Notes: generated from the letters alone by a model not told the origin. A stretch of 64,000 nucleotides of DNA from Dyadobacter sandarakinus (GCF_016894445.1 NZ_CP056775.1:2234001-2298000); one strand, 5' to 3'; shown: positions 35,837-44,530, counted from the stretch's first letter. Numbers and translations: made by a program.

Positions 35837-37087
35837 ATGAAAATTAAATTTCTGATTACCCTGAGTCTCCTCAGCGTCAGCTTCTTCAGCGTCCAGGCTC
35901 AGACTTACAGCATTCTTATCAAGGGAGGCACCGTCATTGACCCGAAAAATAACCTCAATCAGGTGATGGATGTAGGGATTTTTGAGGGTAAAATCAAGAA
36001 AGTAGCCAAGGACATAGACCCGAAAGAAGCCCGCCAGGTGGTGGATGCCAAGGGTATGTATGTGACGCCCGGCCTGATTGACATCCACGGACACGTCTTT
36101 TTTGGAACGCAGGTAAACCATTACCTGAGTAACAGCTTCACGGCATTGCCGCCCGACGGCTTTACTTTCCGTGTGGGTGTAACGACCATCGTGGATGCGG
36201 GAGGAGCAGGCTGGACGAATTTTGACGACTTTAAGAACAATGTAATCTTCCATTCCAAAACCCGCGTGTTGTCTTTTATGAACATCGTGGGCAAAGGCAT
36301 GAGCGGCGACCGCTTTGAGCAGGATACCACCGATATGGATCCTGGCCTGGCGGCTGCGGTGGCATTAAAGAACAAGAATGATGTGGTGGGCTTCAAGGTA
36401 GCGCACTTTATGGGTCCCGACTGGAAGCCCGTTGACAATGCAGTAAAAGCGGGTGAACTTGCAGGCATGCCGGTGATGGTGGACTTTGGTGGCAGCACGC
36501 CTCCCCTGCCGCTGGCCGACCTCTTCATGAAACACCTCCGTCCTGGCGATATTTTCACGCATGCCTACACCCTGCTGGAAGGCAATGTACGCGAAACCAT
36601 TGTGGATGAGGCGACCGGGAAAGTAAAGCCATTTACCCTCGAAGCACGTAAGAAAGGAATTATATTCGATGTGGGTTACGGGGGCGCAAGCTTCAACTAC
36701 TCACAGGCAATACCGGCTTTGAAGCAGGGCTTTTTTCCAAATACCATCAGTACCGACCTGCATACGGGCAGCATGAACGGCTCCATGAAGGATATGCTGA
36801 GCATCATGTCTAAGTTTTACAACATGGGCATGGACCTGCCTGCGGTGATCAGGGCAAGTACGTGGGAGCCGGCCAGGGTAATCAAGCGGGAAATGCTGGG
36901 TCATATTTCCGAGAATGCCATCGCCGACGTTGCAATCTTTTCCATGCGTAAGGGTAACTTCGGCTTTTATGACAAAACCGGGTATAAAGTAGAAGGAAAG
37001 GAAAAGCTCGAATGCGAAATGACCATCATGGGCGGAAAAATTGTCTACGACCTGAATGGGATTGCCAGGCCGATTTACTTGAAGTAA
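35837..37087 (+). CDS. Exported amidohydrolase/deacetylase-family metallohydrolase, copy 1
   Basis: A 416-residue member of the amidohydrolase superfamily (cog3964 type, often misnamed dihydroorotase) with a signal peptide (FLITLSLLSVSFFSVQAQ). Metal and catalytic residues: His84 and His86 in IDIHGHVFFG, Lys187 in GFKVAHF (carboxylated lysine), His242 in FTHAYTL and Asp307 in STDLHTG. At the strand-5 site, where the superfamily usually has His, both copies in this window have Asp (MVDFGG, Asp216). Family members hydrolyse acyl esters or amides and are often encoded beside SelA-like proteins, as here. A deacylase acting before the SelA-like enzyme is the likely role. A paralogue lies at 51035. 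Confidence 0.88.
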   Translation: MKIKFLITLSLLSVSFFSVQAQTYSILIKGGTVIDPKNNLNQVMDVGIFEGKIKKVAKDIDPKEARQVVDAKGMYVTPGLIDIHGHVFFGTQVNHYLSNSFTALPPDGFTFRVGVTTIVDAGGAGWTNFDDFKNNVIFHSKTRVLSFMNIVGKGMSGDRFEQDTTDMDPGLAAAVALKNKNDVVGFKVAHFMGPDWKPVDNAVKAGELAGMPVMVDFGGSTPPLPLADLFMKHLRPGDIFTHAYTLLEGNVRETIVDEATGKVKPFTLEARKKGIIFDVGYGGASFNYSQAIPALKQGFFPNTISTDLHTGSMNGSMKDMLSIMSKFYNMGMDLPAVIRASTWEPARVIKREMLGHISENAIADVAIFSMRKGNFGFYDKTGYKVEGKEKLECEMTIMGGKIVYDLNGIARPIYLK

Positions 37088-37098
37088 GGGGGAATTTT

Positions 37099-37161
37099 GA
37101 ATGACCGAATGATTGAATGATTGAATGGTGAGTTAGCGAGTGAGTGAGTTAGCGAGTGAGC
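37099..37161. repeat. Short tandem repeats before the repeat array
   Basis: Four eight-base units of the type GAATGATT (37099-37130) are followed by two copies of a 15-16-base unit starting AGTTAGCGAGTGAG (37131-37161). No gene is present. Confidence 0.8.
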
Positions 37162-37172
37162 AACTACCAACC

Positions 37173-37446
37173 TTTGTCACCCTGAGCGGAGTCGAAGGGA
37201 GATGCGGCCACAACCAACCTTGTCACCCTGAGCGCACCGGTCCGCCGGCCGGTCGAAGGGAGATGCGGCCACAACCAACCTTGTCACCCTGAGCGCACCG
37301 GTCCGCCGGCCGGTCGAAGGGAGATGCGGCCACAACTAACCTTTGTCACCCTGAGCGCACCGGTTCGCCGGCCGGTCGAAGGGAGATGCGGCCACAAACA
37401 AATCCTTTGTCACCCTGAGCGGAGTCGAAGGGCAGATGCGGCAGGT
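37173..37446. repeat. Five-unit direct repeat array with two core types
   Basis: Five direct copies of TTGTCACCCTGAGCG... GTCGAAGGG followed by AGATGCGGCCACAA start at about 37174, 37220, 37281, 37343 and 37407. Units 1 and 5 have the short core GAGCGGAGTCGAAGGG; units 2-4 carry an extra GC-rich palindromic insert (CACCGGTCCGCCGGCCG) in the same place, so spacing is 46 then 61, 62 and 64 bases. The same short core recurs at 42.03, 42.14 and, as a variant, 54.6 kb. The array fills the space between the amidohydrolase and the PQQ-enzyme operon; the remaining 37447-37609 holds no supported gene. Confidence 0.95.
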
Positions 37447-37609
37447 ACAGTGTCCTTCTTCCTATTGAAGCTGCAAATGTTTGAAATACGAAAGCATTTT
37501 ATCTTTCCTTCGATCACCCGAAAGCCCGCTGCACTCATGGCAGCATATAAGGCCCTACCAGACATTTTGAACCGTCAATGACCAAAACTGATATTAAACC
37601 TAAACCTCT

Positions 37610-39343
37610 ATGTTCAAAATAAGTAATAAATGGTCCACGCTTTTGATCCTTTGTGCGCTGGGTTTTACATCTGATTATCGGGAGGATCCTTTCAATACCA
37701 AAAACGGCGGACTGTTCCTGCCGGAAGGATTTGAAGCAACCGTGGTCGTGGACAGCCTTCCCGGCCGGGCGCGCCATATTGCTGTGAATGACAATGGCGA
37801 TATTTATGTAAAAGCCCGTTTTGCGGATAAAGGCGAGTCGGTGATTGCGTTGCGTGATACCAACAAGGACGGACGTGCCGATATCATCAAGACCTTTGGC
37901 GGTGCCGCTAAGGAGCGAGCCTATGGTACGGCCATGCGCATTTACAATGGATACCTTTATTTCAGTTCCGAACTCGTGGTATATCGCTACAAGCTGACGC
38001 CCGGCGACCTGGTACCGCAAAGTAAGGAGGAGGTCATTCTCACCGACGACCATGCGCATGGTATGCACGAGCACATTGCAAAGCCTGTCACTTTTGATGA
38101 TAAGGGTAATATGTATGTGCCTTTCGGTGCCAACTCCAATGCCTGCCAGGAGCAAAACCGCACGCCGGGCTCCAAGGGTATGGACCCCTGCTCGATCCTT
38201 GAAGATCATGGCGGTATCTGGAAATTCGATGCCAATAAACAGGGGCAGCTGCAGAAGGATGGAGTGAAGTTTGCGACCGGCCTCCGCAGCGTGGTAGGCA
38301 TGGACTGGAACTTTGAAGATAACAACCTGTATGCATTGCAGCACGGCCGTGATGACCTGCTGCGCCTCTGGCCGCAGCTTTATAACGGCTGGCAGAGCGC
38401 TATGCTTCCTTCCGAAGAGTTTTTGCGTGTAAAACAAGGCTCGGATGCGGGGTGGCCTTACTGCTACTACGACCAGATGCTGAAACAAAAGGTGCTGAAC
38501 CCTGAGTACGGCGGTGACGGCAAGATTGTAGGCCGCTGCGGAGTTTATGAAAAACCGATCATAGGCTTTCCGGGACACTGGGCTCCGAATGACCTGCTTT
38601 TTTATCGCGGTAATCAGCTGCCTGAGCACTATAAAAACGGTGCATTTATCGCATTTCACGGTTCCACCAACCGCGCGCCATATCCGCAGTCGAGCTACTT
38701 TATCGGGTTTGTACCATTTAAAAACGGCCAGGTAGCAGGCGAGTATGAGGTTTTTGCAGATGGTTTTACAGGAATTGATCCGGTTGTGAATGTCAGTGAC
38801 GCCGTGTACCGTCCGATGGGCATCGCCATGGGACCGGATGGCTCTATTTACATTGCAGAAACGGAAAAAGGCAAGATCTGGAAGGTGACTTACAAAGGCA
38901 GCAAGGCGAAGTTTAACAAAGCTGCACTCGCGAAAATGGAGAAGAGGAAGCTCCTCTCGCACATCCGCACGCCGGACATTGTTAAAGATAACCTGGATAA
39001 AGACAAACCTGTGGCTGGCGGCAAGGTTTACAGTGTGTACTGCACGGCCTGCCACCAGCGGAATGGCATGGGCGACTCGCAGCGTTTTCCGCCGCTCGGA
39101 GGTTCGGAATGGGTCACGGGCGACAAGGACAGGCTCATAAAAGTACTTCTGAAAGGACTGGAAGGCCCGATAGAAGTCAAAGGACAGTCATACAACAATG
39201 TAATGCCCCAGCATAGCTTTCTGAAAGATGAAGAGATTTCCGAGGTGCTTACCCATATCAGGAGTAACTTCGGCAACAACGCCGGCCCCGTCACTACCGA
39301 GGAAGTTGCTAAGCTCCGCGGCTCGGAGGGTACTACGAATTGA
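37610..39343 (+). CDS. Exported PQQ-dehydrogenase-like propeller with C-terminal cytochrome c domain
   Basis: A 577-residue protein: signal peptide (WSTLLILCALGFTS), a six-bladed glucose/sorbosone-dehydrogenase-type propeller (about 30-450; PGRARHIAVNDNGDIYVKAR, YGTAMRIYNGYLYFSSEL, GGIWKFDANKQ, RSVVGMDWNFEDNNLYALQHG, RPMGIAMGPDGSIYIAET) and a cytochrome c domain with haem motif CTACH (about 477-481) and a distal Met in NVMPQHSFL. It should oxidise a sugar in the periplasm and pass electrons to its own haem, then to the next cytochrome gene. The 39344-39462 spacer holds nothing else. The substrate is unknown; an aldose giving a lactone fits the neighbours. Confidence 0.9.
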   Translation: MFKISNKWSTLLILCALGFTSDYREDPFNTKNGGLFLPEGFEATVVVDSLPGRARHIAVNDNGDIYVKARFADKGESVIALRDTNKDGRADIIKTFGGAAKERAYGTAMRIYNGYLYFSSELVVYRYKLTPGDLVPQSKEEVILTDDHAHGMHEHIAKPVTFDDKGNMYVPFGANSNACQEQNRTPGSKGMDPCSILEDHGGIWKFDANKQGQLQKDGVKFATGLRSVVGMDWNFEDNNLYALQHGRDDLLRLWPQLYNGWQSAMLPSEEFLRVKQGSDAGWPYCYYDQMLKQKVLNPEYGGDGKIVGRCGVYEKPIIGFPGHWAPNDLLFYRGNQLPEHYKNGAFIAFHGSTNRAPYPQSSYFIGFVPFKNGQVAGEYEVFADGFTGIDPVVNVSDAVYRPMGIAMGPDGSIYIAETEKGKIWKVTYKGSKAKFNKAALAKMEKRKLLSHIRTPDIVKDNLDKDKPVAGGKVYSVYCTACHQRNGMGDSQRFPPLGGSEWVTGDKDRLIKVLLKGLEGPIEVKGQSYNNVMPQHSFLKDEEISEVLTHIRSNFGNNAGPVTTEEVAKLRGSEGTTN

Positions 39344-39462
39344 TGCTTTTCTCCTTCCAGCCCCGTTTAAGCGGATATTACTCTCCGGCAAATTGAGTAT
39401 TCCTTTAAGTGGGCTGGAGGGAGAATGGCAAATAGGTTTCAATCACTTTTATTTTTTCCCGA

Positions 39463-39891
39463 ATGCCTGTAACCAAACTCTTTTTTGCGGGACTGCTCGT
39501 TGGTTCCGGCTTGCTGCTGGCTTCATTCATGCCGTCTTCTCCCCACAACTTTATGCAGCAGGAACGCTGGAAAGCGCCGGCCTGGGCCGATACGCTGAAA
39601 AGTCCCTACCATGAAGAGCCGCTTACCCTGGCGCAGGGTGAAGAACTATTTACATTGTACTGTGCTTCCTGCCACGGCGACGGCGGTTATGGTGATGGTG
39701 CTGCCGGTGGCGCATTGGGGCAAAAACCTGCCAACTTCCACGATACGCTGGTGAAAAGCCAGACGGACGGCGCACTGTTCTGGAAACTCTCCAACGGGCG
39801 TGGGAACATGCCTCCTTTCAAGGACGTGTTTACCGATGAGCAGCGCTGGCAGCTGGTCGCTTACGTGCGGCATCTAGGCAAAACAGAATAA
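39463..39891 (+). CDS. Membrane-anchored cytochrome c
   Basis: A 142-residue monohaem cytochrome. An uncleaved N-terminal span (KLFFAGLLVGSGLLLASFM, about 5-23) anchors it in the inner membrane facing the periplasm. The haem motif CASCH lies at about residues 65-69 (TLYCASCHGDGGYGDGAAGG) and the axial Met in GNMPPF near 122. It sits between two PQQ-enzyme genes (119 and 18 bases away), so it most likely carries electrons from them to the respiratory chain. Confidence 0.93.
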   Translation: MPVTKLFFAGLLVGSGLLLASFMPSSPHNFMQQERWKAPAWADTLKSPYHEEPLTLAQGEELFTLYCASCHGDGGYGDGAAGGALGQKPANFHDTLVKSQTDGALFWKLSNGRGNMPPFKDVFTDEQRWQLVAYVRHLGKTE

Positions 39892-39909
39892 ATCCTGAAC
39901 CTACCGATC

Positions 39910-41391
39910 ATGTTACCGAACAACCCATTTTTAAAAGCCGGATACACGGCCATTTTTTCGCTCGCACTATCCGTGAGTGCAATGGCTCAGCAGCGTGAAG
40001 TGACCACCAAAACGCCTGTCGCACTGCGTGACGATATTCAGATCGAGGAGTACATGAAAGTAGAACCCGAGGCCGTGCGCATCATCCGCCACCCGGTCAC
40101 CGGCGAAATCTACTACACGACTTTCTTTGGGGATGTATTAAAAATTGTGATGGAAGACGGCAAGCCGGTCAGCAAAAAACTGCTGTCGGTGGAAGACCAC
40201 GGTATTCCCCGCCTGCAGGGTGCGGCATTTCACGGCAATACCCTCTTCCTGGCAGGGAATGTCAGCGTAAACAACAATAAGGGCAACAAAGGCCGGATGG
40301 TACGCTATGAAATGAACACCGGTGCCGAAAAGCCCCTGATGACGGTCGTGTTCAATACCGTGGAATACGGCGCCAATAAGACGACGTTTGATCATGGCTG
40401 GAATGCACTGGAGATCAGTCTGGACGGCAAGTACATTTTTGTCAATACAGGTGCCCGTACCGACCACGGCGAGGTGCAGGATAATGATAACAATTACCCG
40501 AATGCACGTGACAACGGGTTGACAGCAAATATTTTTCGCTTCCCAATCCAGGCCAAAGACCTGCTGCTTGGCACAGACGCAGCCAAGCTGAAAGCCGACG
40601 GCTACCTCTATGCCGAGGGTATCCGGAATGCATACGACATGGCGTTTGACCCGAAAGGAAACCTGTTTGCCGTATCCAACTCCGGCGATTATGATCATCC
40701 CGAAGACATGTTCTGGGTGCGCAAGGGGCACCATTATGGGTTTCCATGGGTGATGGGCGGCATTGAAACCCCCCAGCAGTATCCCGACTACCAGCCCGAT
40801 CCCGAAAAAGATCCTTTCCTGAGCAAGTTTGCATTTGCCTGGCTGATGAAGTACTTTCATAATGATCCCGATTTCCCGAAAAGACCGGCCGGGGTGACAT
40901 TCACCCCATCCGTCCAGAATATGGGTCCTGACGCCAATGAGTACCGTGACCGGAAAACCGGGATAGTAATGGATGGTGACACCACCGGCGTAACCGTGGG
41001 AACTTTCAATGCACATTCCTCTCCGCTGGGATTGTTTTTTGACAACAATAAAGCATTGGGTAAAGACCTGACCGGAGATGGATTTGTGATTCGCTATACC
41101 GGCGGGCCGAGAAATGGCGTGACTAATCCAAGTCCGCTGCGCCGGCAGGGAAGAGACCTCCTCCACCTTGAACTCGCCTATGATAAGGCTGCCGACAATT
41201 ACAAAGTAAAAACCACCCGCATCATTGACGGCTTTACGTCTCCTACCGATGCATTACTCGTTGACAATACGCTGTATATCATTGAGTACGGCGGAAAGCA
41301 GGGAGGCAACAAAGCTGGTGGAAGCATCTGGAAGATTACCATGCCGGCTGCGGATAAGATTGCGAAAAAGAGCAAAAAGAGTACCAAATAA
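39910..41391 (+). CDS. Exported PQQ-dependent sugar dehydrogenase-like propeller
   Basis: A 493-residue protein with a signal peptide (YTAIFSLALSVSAMAQ) and a glucose/sorbosone-dehydrogenase-like propeller (about 40-475; RIIRHPVTGEIYYTTFFGDV, GIPRLQGAAFHGNTLFLAGN, DGKYIFVNTGARTDHG, RNAYDMAFDPKGNLFAVSNS, TDALLVDNTLYIIEYGGKQG). It has no haem domain and would use the cytochrome c encoded 18 bases upstream. The Asp/His-rich DYDHPEDMFWVRKGHHYGFP segment could hold metal or substrate. A sugar or aminosugar is the expected substrate; PQQ use is inferred from the family and not visible as a fixed motif. The tail is Lys-rich. Confidence 0.85.
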   Translation: MLPNNPFLKAGYTAIFSLALSVSAMAQQREVTTKTPVALRDDIQIEEYMKVEPEAVRIIRHPVTGEIYYTTFFGDVLKIVMEDGKPVSKKLLSVEDHGIPRLQGAAFHGNTLFLAGNVSVNNNKGNKGRMVRYEMNTGAEKPLMTVVFNTVEYGANKTTFDHGWNALEISLDGKYIFVNTGARTDHGEVQDNDNNYPNARDNGLTANIFRFPIQAKDLLLGTDAAKLKADGYLYAEGIRNAYDMAFDPKGNLFAVSNSGDYDHPEDMFWVRKGHHYGFPWVMGGIETPQQYPDYQPDPEKDPFLSKFAFAWLMKYFHNDPDFPKRPAGVTFTPSVQNMGPDANEYRDRKTGIVMDGDTTGVTVGTFNAHSSPLGLFFDNNKALGKDLTGDGFVIRYTGGPRNGVTNPSPLRRQGRDLLHLELAYDKAADNYKVKTTRIIDGFTSPTDALLVDNTLYIIEYGGKQGGNKAGGSIWKITMPAADKIAKKSKKSTK

Positions 41392-41420
41392 CCAATCAGT
41401 AATAACTTAAAAACAACATC

Positions 41421-41876
41421 ATGTCAGAAAGAAGATCCATTCTTAAAAGACTGTTTGCCTCTGTGGCCGGGGTAGCAGGTATTGGGGCAGCATCCAAAGT
41501 AAAAGCTGAGGCTGCACCCGTGAAAGAAGTTGGTGAAGTGACTATGTACCAGGACGTACCCCTGTTTTCAGGACATACTAAGTTCAATAATCTGGTGTTT
41601 GTGGCTGGTAAAGGTGCGCACTTCGAGGGCGACATCACCGCTCACACCAAGCACGTGCTCGACGAACTGGAAAAAGAGCTGATCAAAGCCGGATCTTCCA
41701 TGGAGAAAGTACTGAAATGCAGTGTTTTTCTGCACGACCTGAACGATTACAAAGCCATGAACGAAGCCTACAAAGGTCGTTTCGGCAGCAAGCCCCCCTG
41801 CCGCACCACGGTAGCAGTATACGGCGGCGTACCGGGTGACTCACTGGTTGAGATCGACTGTATTGCATACGTGTAG
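41421..41876 (+). CDS. RidA-family protein with twin-arginine signal
   Basis: A 151-residue protein starting SERRSILKRLFASVAGVAGI, a clear twin-arginine-type signal, followed by the RidA fold (about 38-150): YQDVPLFSGHTKFNNLVFVA, LDELEKELIKAGSSMEKVLK, the substrate Arg in PPCRTTVAV and the Glu in VEIDCIAYV. RidA proteins hydrolyse reactive enamine/imine products of PLP enzymes. An exported form fits an exported SelA-like ammonia-lyase. It is 30 bases after the PQQ gene and is followed by a strong terminator, so 37.6-41.9 kb is one transcript. Confidence 0.9.
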   Translation: MSERRSILKRLFASVAGVAGIGAASKVKAEAAPVKEVGEVTMYQDVPLFSGHTKFNNLVFVAGKGAHFEGDITAHTKHVLDELEKELIKAGSSMEKVLKCSVFLHDLNDYKAMNEAYKGRFGSKPPCRTTVAVYGGVPGDSLVEIDCIAYV

Positions 41877-41917
41877 GATGCCGGTTAAAACCTGAGCATC
41901 CATCCCCATTATTTCCG

Positions 41918-41980
41918 AGGCCTCCGGCCGCAAGAGCATTGCAGATAGCCTGCAGGTTGTTGCGGCCGGAGGCCTTTTTT
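41918..41980 (+). terminator. Intrinsic terminator after ridA-like gene
   Basis: A perfect 16-pair stem (AGGCCTCCGGCCGCAA with TTGCGGCCGGAGGCCT), a 26-base loop that can fold further, and six T. It ends the PQQ-cytochrome-RidA transcript. Confidence 0.92.
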
Positions 41981-42027
41981 ATTACGTGCGTGGCAACCTG
42001 AACACTCATCGAGTGCAACCCTCCTCC

Positions 42028-42164
42028 CTTGTCACCCTGAGCGGAGTCGAAGGGCCAATGCGGCCAACAAAAAAGTCTTCCAGCATCCTATGTTCAAAAA
42101 GTTTTTAGAAAGAAGGCGGCTTTGGGTGCCGCGTCTGCCCTTCGACTCCGCTCAGGGTGACAAG
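42028..42164. repeat. Inverted pair of the short repeat, 28-base arms
   Basis: Arms at 42028-42055 and 42137-42164 are perfect inverted copies over 28 bases (CTTGTCACCCTGAG... and ...CTCAGGGTGACAAG), separated by 81 bases. The core is the one seen in units 1 and 5 of the 37 kb array. The 81-base centre has no gene. The rest of the region to 42397 shows only a hairpin (TCTGCCGGC/GCCGGCAGA, 42357-42391) next to the stop of the following minus-strand gene, which may serve as its terminator. Confidence 0.92.
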
Positions 42165-42397
42165 GAAGTGCTTAGGCTCACAACAAGTTGTCAAGAACAT
42201 CGCGAACTCAGAGTGCCTCAGGTATCCAAAGCTGGGGCATAGTCGGGAAACTGGCTTTTTCCATTTTTGAAATCAAGTAAATGGTTGGAGTAATTACCTT
42301 ACCACTAGGCTGATTGGTTTAATTAGCATTAAGCATTTGTCTATATCAGAGAACATTCTGCCGGCACAAAAGTTGGCTCTACGCCGGCAGATTGCTC

Positions 42398-43060
42398 CTA
42401 AATTGTACTTTTAAGAATGATGGTAATTTTTATCCCTCCAATTTTCGTTTGCATCTCTTTACAAGTATTACCGGTATAAAAATACTTACTCGTCCTACCA
42501 TCAGGAGTAAAAACTACATACTGCCCTGCTCCAACCTTCTTGACCGGACACAACACTCCAAACCTTTCAGAATATACGTTTGTCATATTCATAGGTTCTT
42601 GAAGGTACAGACTTAAAATCGTCAGCTGTCCCGGATTAATACTGGCTACATCTTCGGTTTTCGTCTTTTTACTAGTTTGAGTGACCAGATAGTCAGTTAC
42701 GTTAATTAACTCCGTTGTTGTTTTTTCTACAAGCTCGTCCCGAGAATAATTGTATGAATAAGCCGATTTCAGCTTATTTTTTACATACATATTTCCCATC
42801 ATGCATTTACCGGAGGTCAGAAGAGTTTTGAATGAAGACTTCATCTGAAACTCCCTCGAACTCCCAGATATTTTACAAAACAACTCCATAGTCCCAATCT
42901 TCTTGCTTCCCAGCTTTACATCATAGGTATAAGTCTGCCCAGCTGACTGAACCGCAATACACAAGAAAGACATAATGCAGATAAGATTCCTAAGCTGTAA
43001 ATGCGATTGATGCGAAAACCTCACTTCGCATTCGTTGTAATCTTGACGTAGATTTTTCAT
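42398..43060 (-). CDS. Exported DUF6134-like protein of unknown function
   Basis: A 220-residue protein. A hydrophobic segment near residues 23-42 (LRNLICIMSFLCIAVQSAGQ) looks like a signal peptide preceded by an unusually long polar stretch; a start at the internal ATG (42973, MSFLCIAVQ) would give a short signal and cannot be excluded. The mature part is beta-rich (YTYDVKLGSKKIGTMELFCK, FQMKSSFKTLL, YVVFTPDGRTSKYFYTGNTC), resembling the DUF6134 group. The base composition is more AT-rich than the neighbours, and it sits alone between repeats and the second sigma gene. It may be a recent arrival. The function is unknown. Confidence 0.6.
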   Translation of the reverse strand: MKNLRQDYNECEVRFSHQSHLQLRNLICIMSFLCIAVQSAGQTYTYDVKLGSKKIGTMELFCKISGSSREFQMKSSFKTLLTSGKCMMGNMYVKNKLKSAYSYNYSRDELVEKTTTELINVTDYLVTQTSKKTKTEDVASINPGQLTILSLYLQEPMNMTNVYSERFGVLCPVKKVGAGQYVVFTPDGRTSKYFYTGNTCKEMQTKIGGIKITIILKSTI

Positions 43061-43367
43061 GGTATTAGTTTGAAGTGAAACTTAGTGCAATGAACATGAT
43101 TGCGCATGTCCGATGGGCAAGATTCAATAGGTGTTCTCAGTTGATGGATTTTAGAACGGACTTTTCCTGAAGTACACAGCAGTTATCGATCGGTGGATAA
43201 TTCTTAAGTACAAGTAGAATTAGAATCTATTGCCAGGCATTCAGTTAGAGGAGCAATGGTGCGAGTTCCTCAGTTTGTGTACGAAGTCACCATCAGGCAT
43301 ACGCAATGAACATCACTATGACCGTGTCAGGAACTTAGCTCAGTCGGCTTGAATGTAGCGGAATAAG
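43061..43367. other. Intergenic region without supported gene
   Basis: This AT-rich stretch lies between the divergent DUF6134-like gene and the second ECF sigma gene. I see no open frame with family similarity, no RNA gene and no strong hairpin. Confidence 0.6.
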
Positions 43368-43375
43368 TAACTTTG
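43368..43375 (+). promoter_or_regulatory. Candidate -7 element of the second ECF sigma gene
   Basis: TAACTTTG matches TAnnTTTG exactly. A CTTG 16 bases upstream could act as -33. Transcription would start near 43382, about 60 bases before the GTG at 43442. Confidence 0.5.
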
Positions 43376-43441
43376 AACTATCTATATTTTATTTTGCAAT
43401 GAGTTGTAATTCCAGCATTTTATTCTTTTCCAGAAAATAAA

Positions 43442-44122
43442 GTGCTTCTTAAATTTCAGTTTTACGGGATTTCAAGGTTACTTTGTTGCCTGACCCGATT
43501 AGAATTGAACAAGAGACAACGCATAGCCGAAGAGAATAATGTTCTTCTTGATCTCTGGCAGCAGGCCCAGGCAGGTGACAGCGTGGCTTTTTGCCAGCTC
43601 GCCGACAAGCAATACCGCACCTTATTCAATTACGCCACCAGCTTCACTTCCGACCGGGAGTTTATCAAAGACTCGATCCAGGAGCTATTAATCCATATCT
43701 GGGAGCGGCGGCAACATATTCAGATTCAGTTTGTCAGCATTTACTTTCTTCGGGCACTTCGCAATCAGCTCCTGCAGGAATTCCGCCGCAATAACCCTAA
43801 TCAGTCCCTGCTGGATATCGAAGAAGCTGGTCAGATCTCGGATTATCAGACGATCGAAACGGAAATTGAACGTAAAGAGGCATACTCCGAGAACCAGGTG
43901 AAAGTACGGATGGCGATCGATGAACTGCCGCGCCGGCAAAAGGAGGCCGTTTTTCTCAAATATTTTGAAGGCATGGACAACGAGCAAATCGCTGATCTCA
44001 TGCAGGTCAACCGGCAGTCGGTGGCCAACTTGCTCTTCAAAGCAATTTCTTCCCTGAAAACACAAATTCTGCCGATTAGCCAGCTGCTGGTCTTGCTCAC
44101 TGCCTTCACGGTACTCAGCTAG
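43442..44122 (+). CDS. ECF sigma factor (FecI-like), second SusCD locus; non-ATG start
   Basis: Sigma-70 family protein of up to 226 residues. Region 2 (LWQQAQAGDSVAFCQLADKQ, FNYATSFTSDREFIKDSIQE, LLIHIWERR) and region 4 (IDELPRRQKEAVFLKYFEGM, then the helix-turn-helix NEQIADLMQVNRQSVANLLF) are complete, with a hydrophobic tail as in other Bacteroidota FecI-like proteins. No ATG precedes region 2; the frame starts at a GTG at 43442, and a TTG at 43505 would give a length closer to the family norm. The FecR gene follows after 408 bases. It should drive the second susCD pair. Confidence 0.85.
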   Translation: MLLKFQFYGISRLLCCLTRLELNKRQRIAEENNVLLDLWQQAQAGDSVAFCQLADKQYRTLFNYATSFTSDREFIKDSIQELLIHIWERRQHIQIQFVSIYFLRALRNQLLQEFRRNNPNQSLLDIEEAGQISDYQTIETEIERKEAYSENQVKVRMAIDELPRRQKEAVFLKYFEGMDNEQIADLMQVNRQSVANLLFKAISSLKTQILPISQLLVLLTAFTVLS

Positions 44123-44530
44123 TTGAATTCCATTCCTGCTTCTGATTGCTTACAGATCAATGTAAACTGGACATTTTTCCAAGTGTACATGTGCCGGAAT
44201 TTAATCCGCAGCACAAAGCCTTCACCATCCCGCATGTTCCCCCGAGCACTTTCCCGATTAATCTTACTAGTCTCATATAGACCTTCCTGACCCTAAACAA
44301 TCAGCATTCATGCGGTGAAAATAACGTTTCGTAAGCATAACAGTTTCGTACAGGAATTTGCGGAATACTCAAAGTAGGTAAAGGCTTTTGTTTCAACCAT
44401 CACCACTGTTTTTCTGACAGCTGATACCTGCCCCCTTTTCAAAAATCCAGAAAATTATTTTTAAAAAGAGAGTATCGGCATTTGAAAACTGCATCCTTTA
44501 ACTACTTAGCCATATTTTTATTTGCCCCAT
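44123..44530. other. Intergenic region between sigma and fecR genes, no gene seen
   Basis: About 400 bases, AT-rich toward the end. No family-like open frame, RNA gene or strong terminator was found. The spacing is unusual, since fecI and fecR are usually close (69 bases in the first locus), so a separate promoter for fecR may lie here. Confidence 0.6.

Noticed and set aside
37173..37446. CRISPR array
   Set aside because: Repeats are long and spacers would be identical between units; no cas gene is near, and the same core occurs elsewhere singly or inverted.
37324..37581. 85-codon open frame within the repeat array
   Set aside because: It is made largely of repeat sequence and has no likeness to a protein family.
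37535..39055. Minus-strand open frame of 506 codons opposite the first PQQ-enzyme gene
   Set aside because: The sense strand has haem and propeller motifs; the antisense product shows no recognisable domain.
43061..44530. tRNA or riboswitch in the long intergenic regions around the second sigma gene
   Set aside because: No cloverleaf, T-loop motif or known riboswitch core could be found by eye on either strand.
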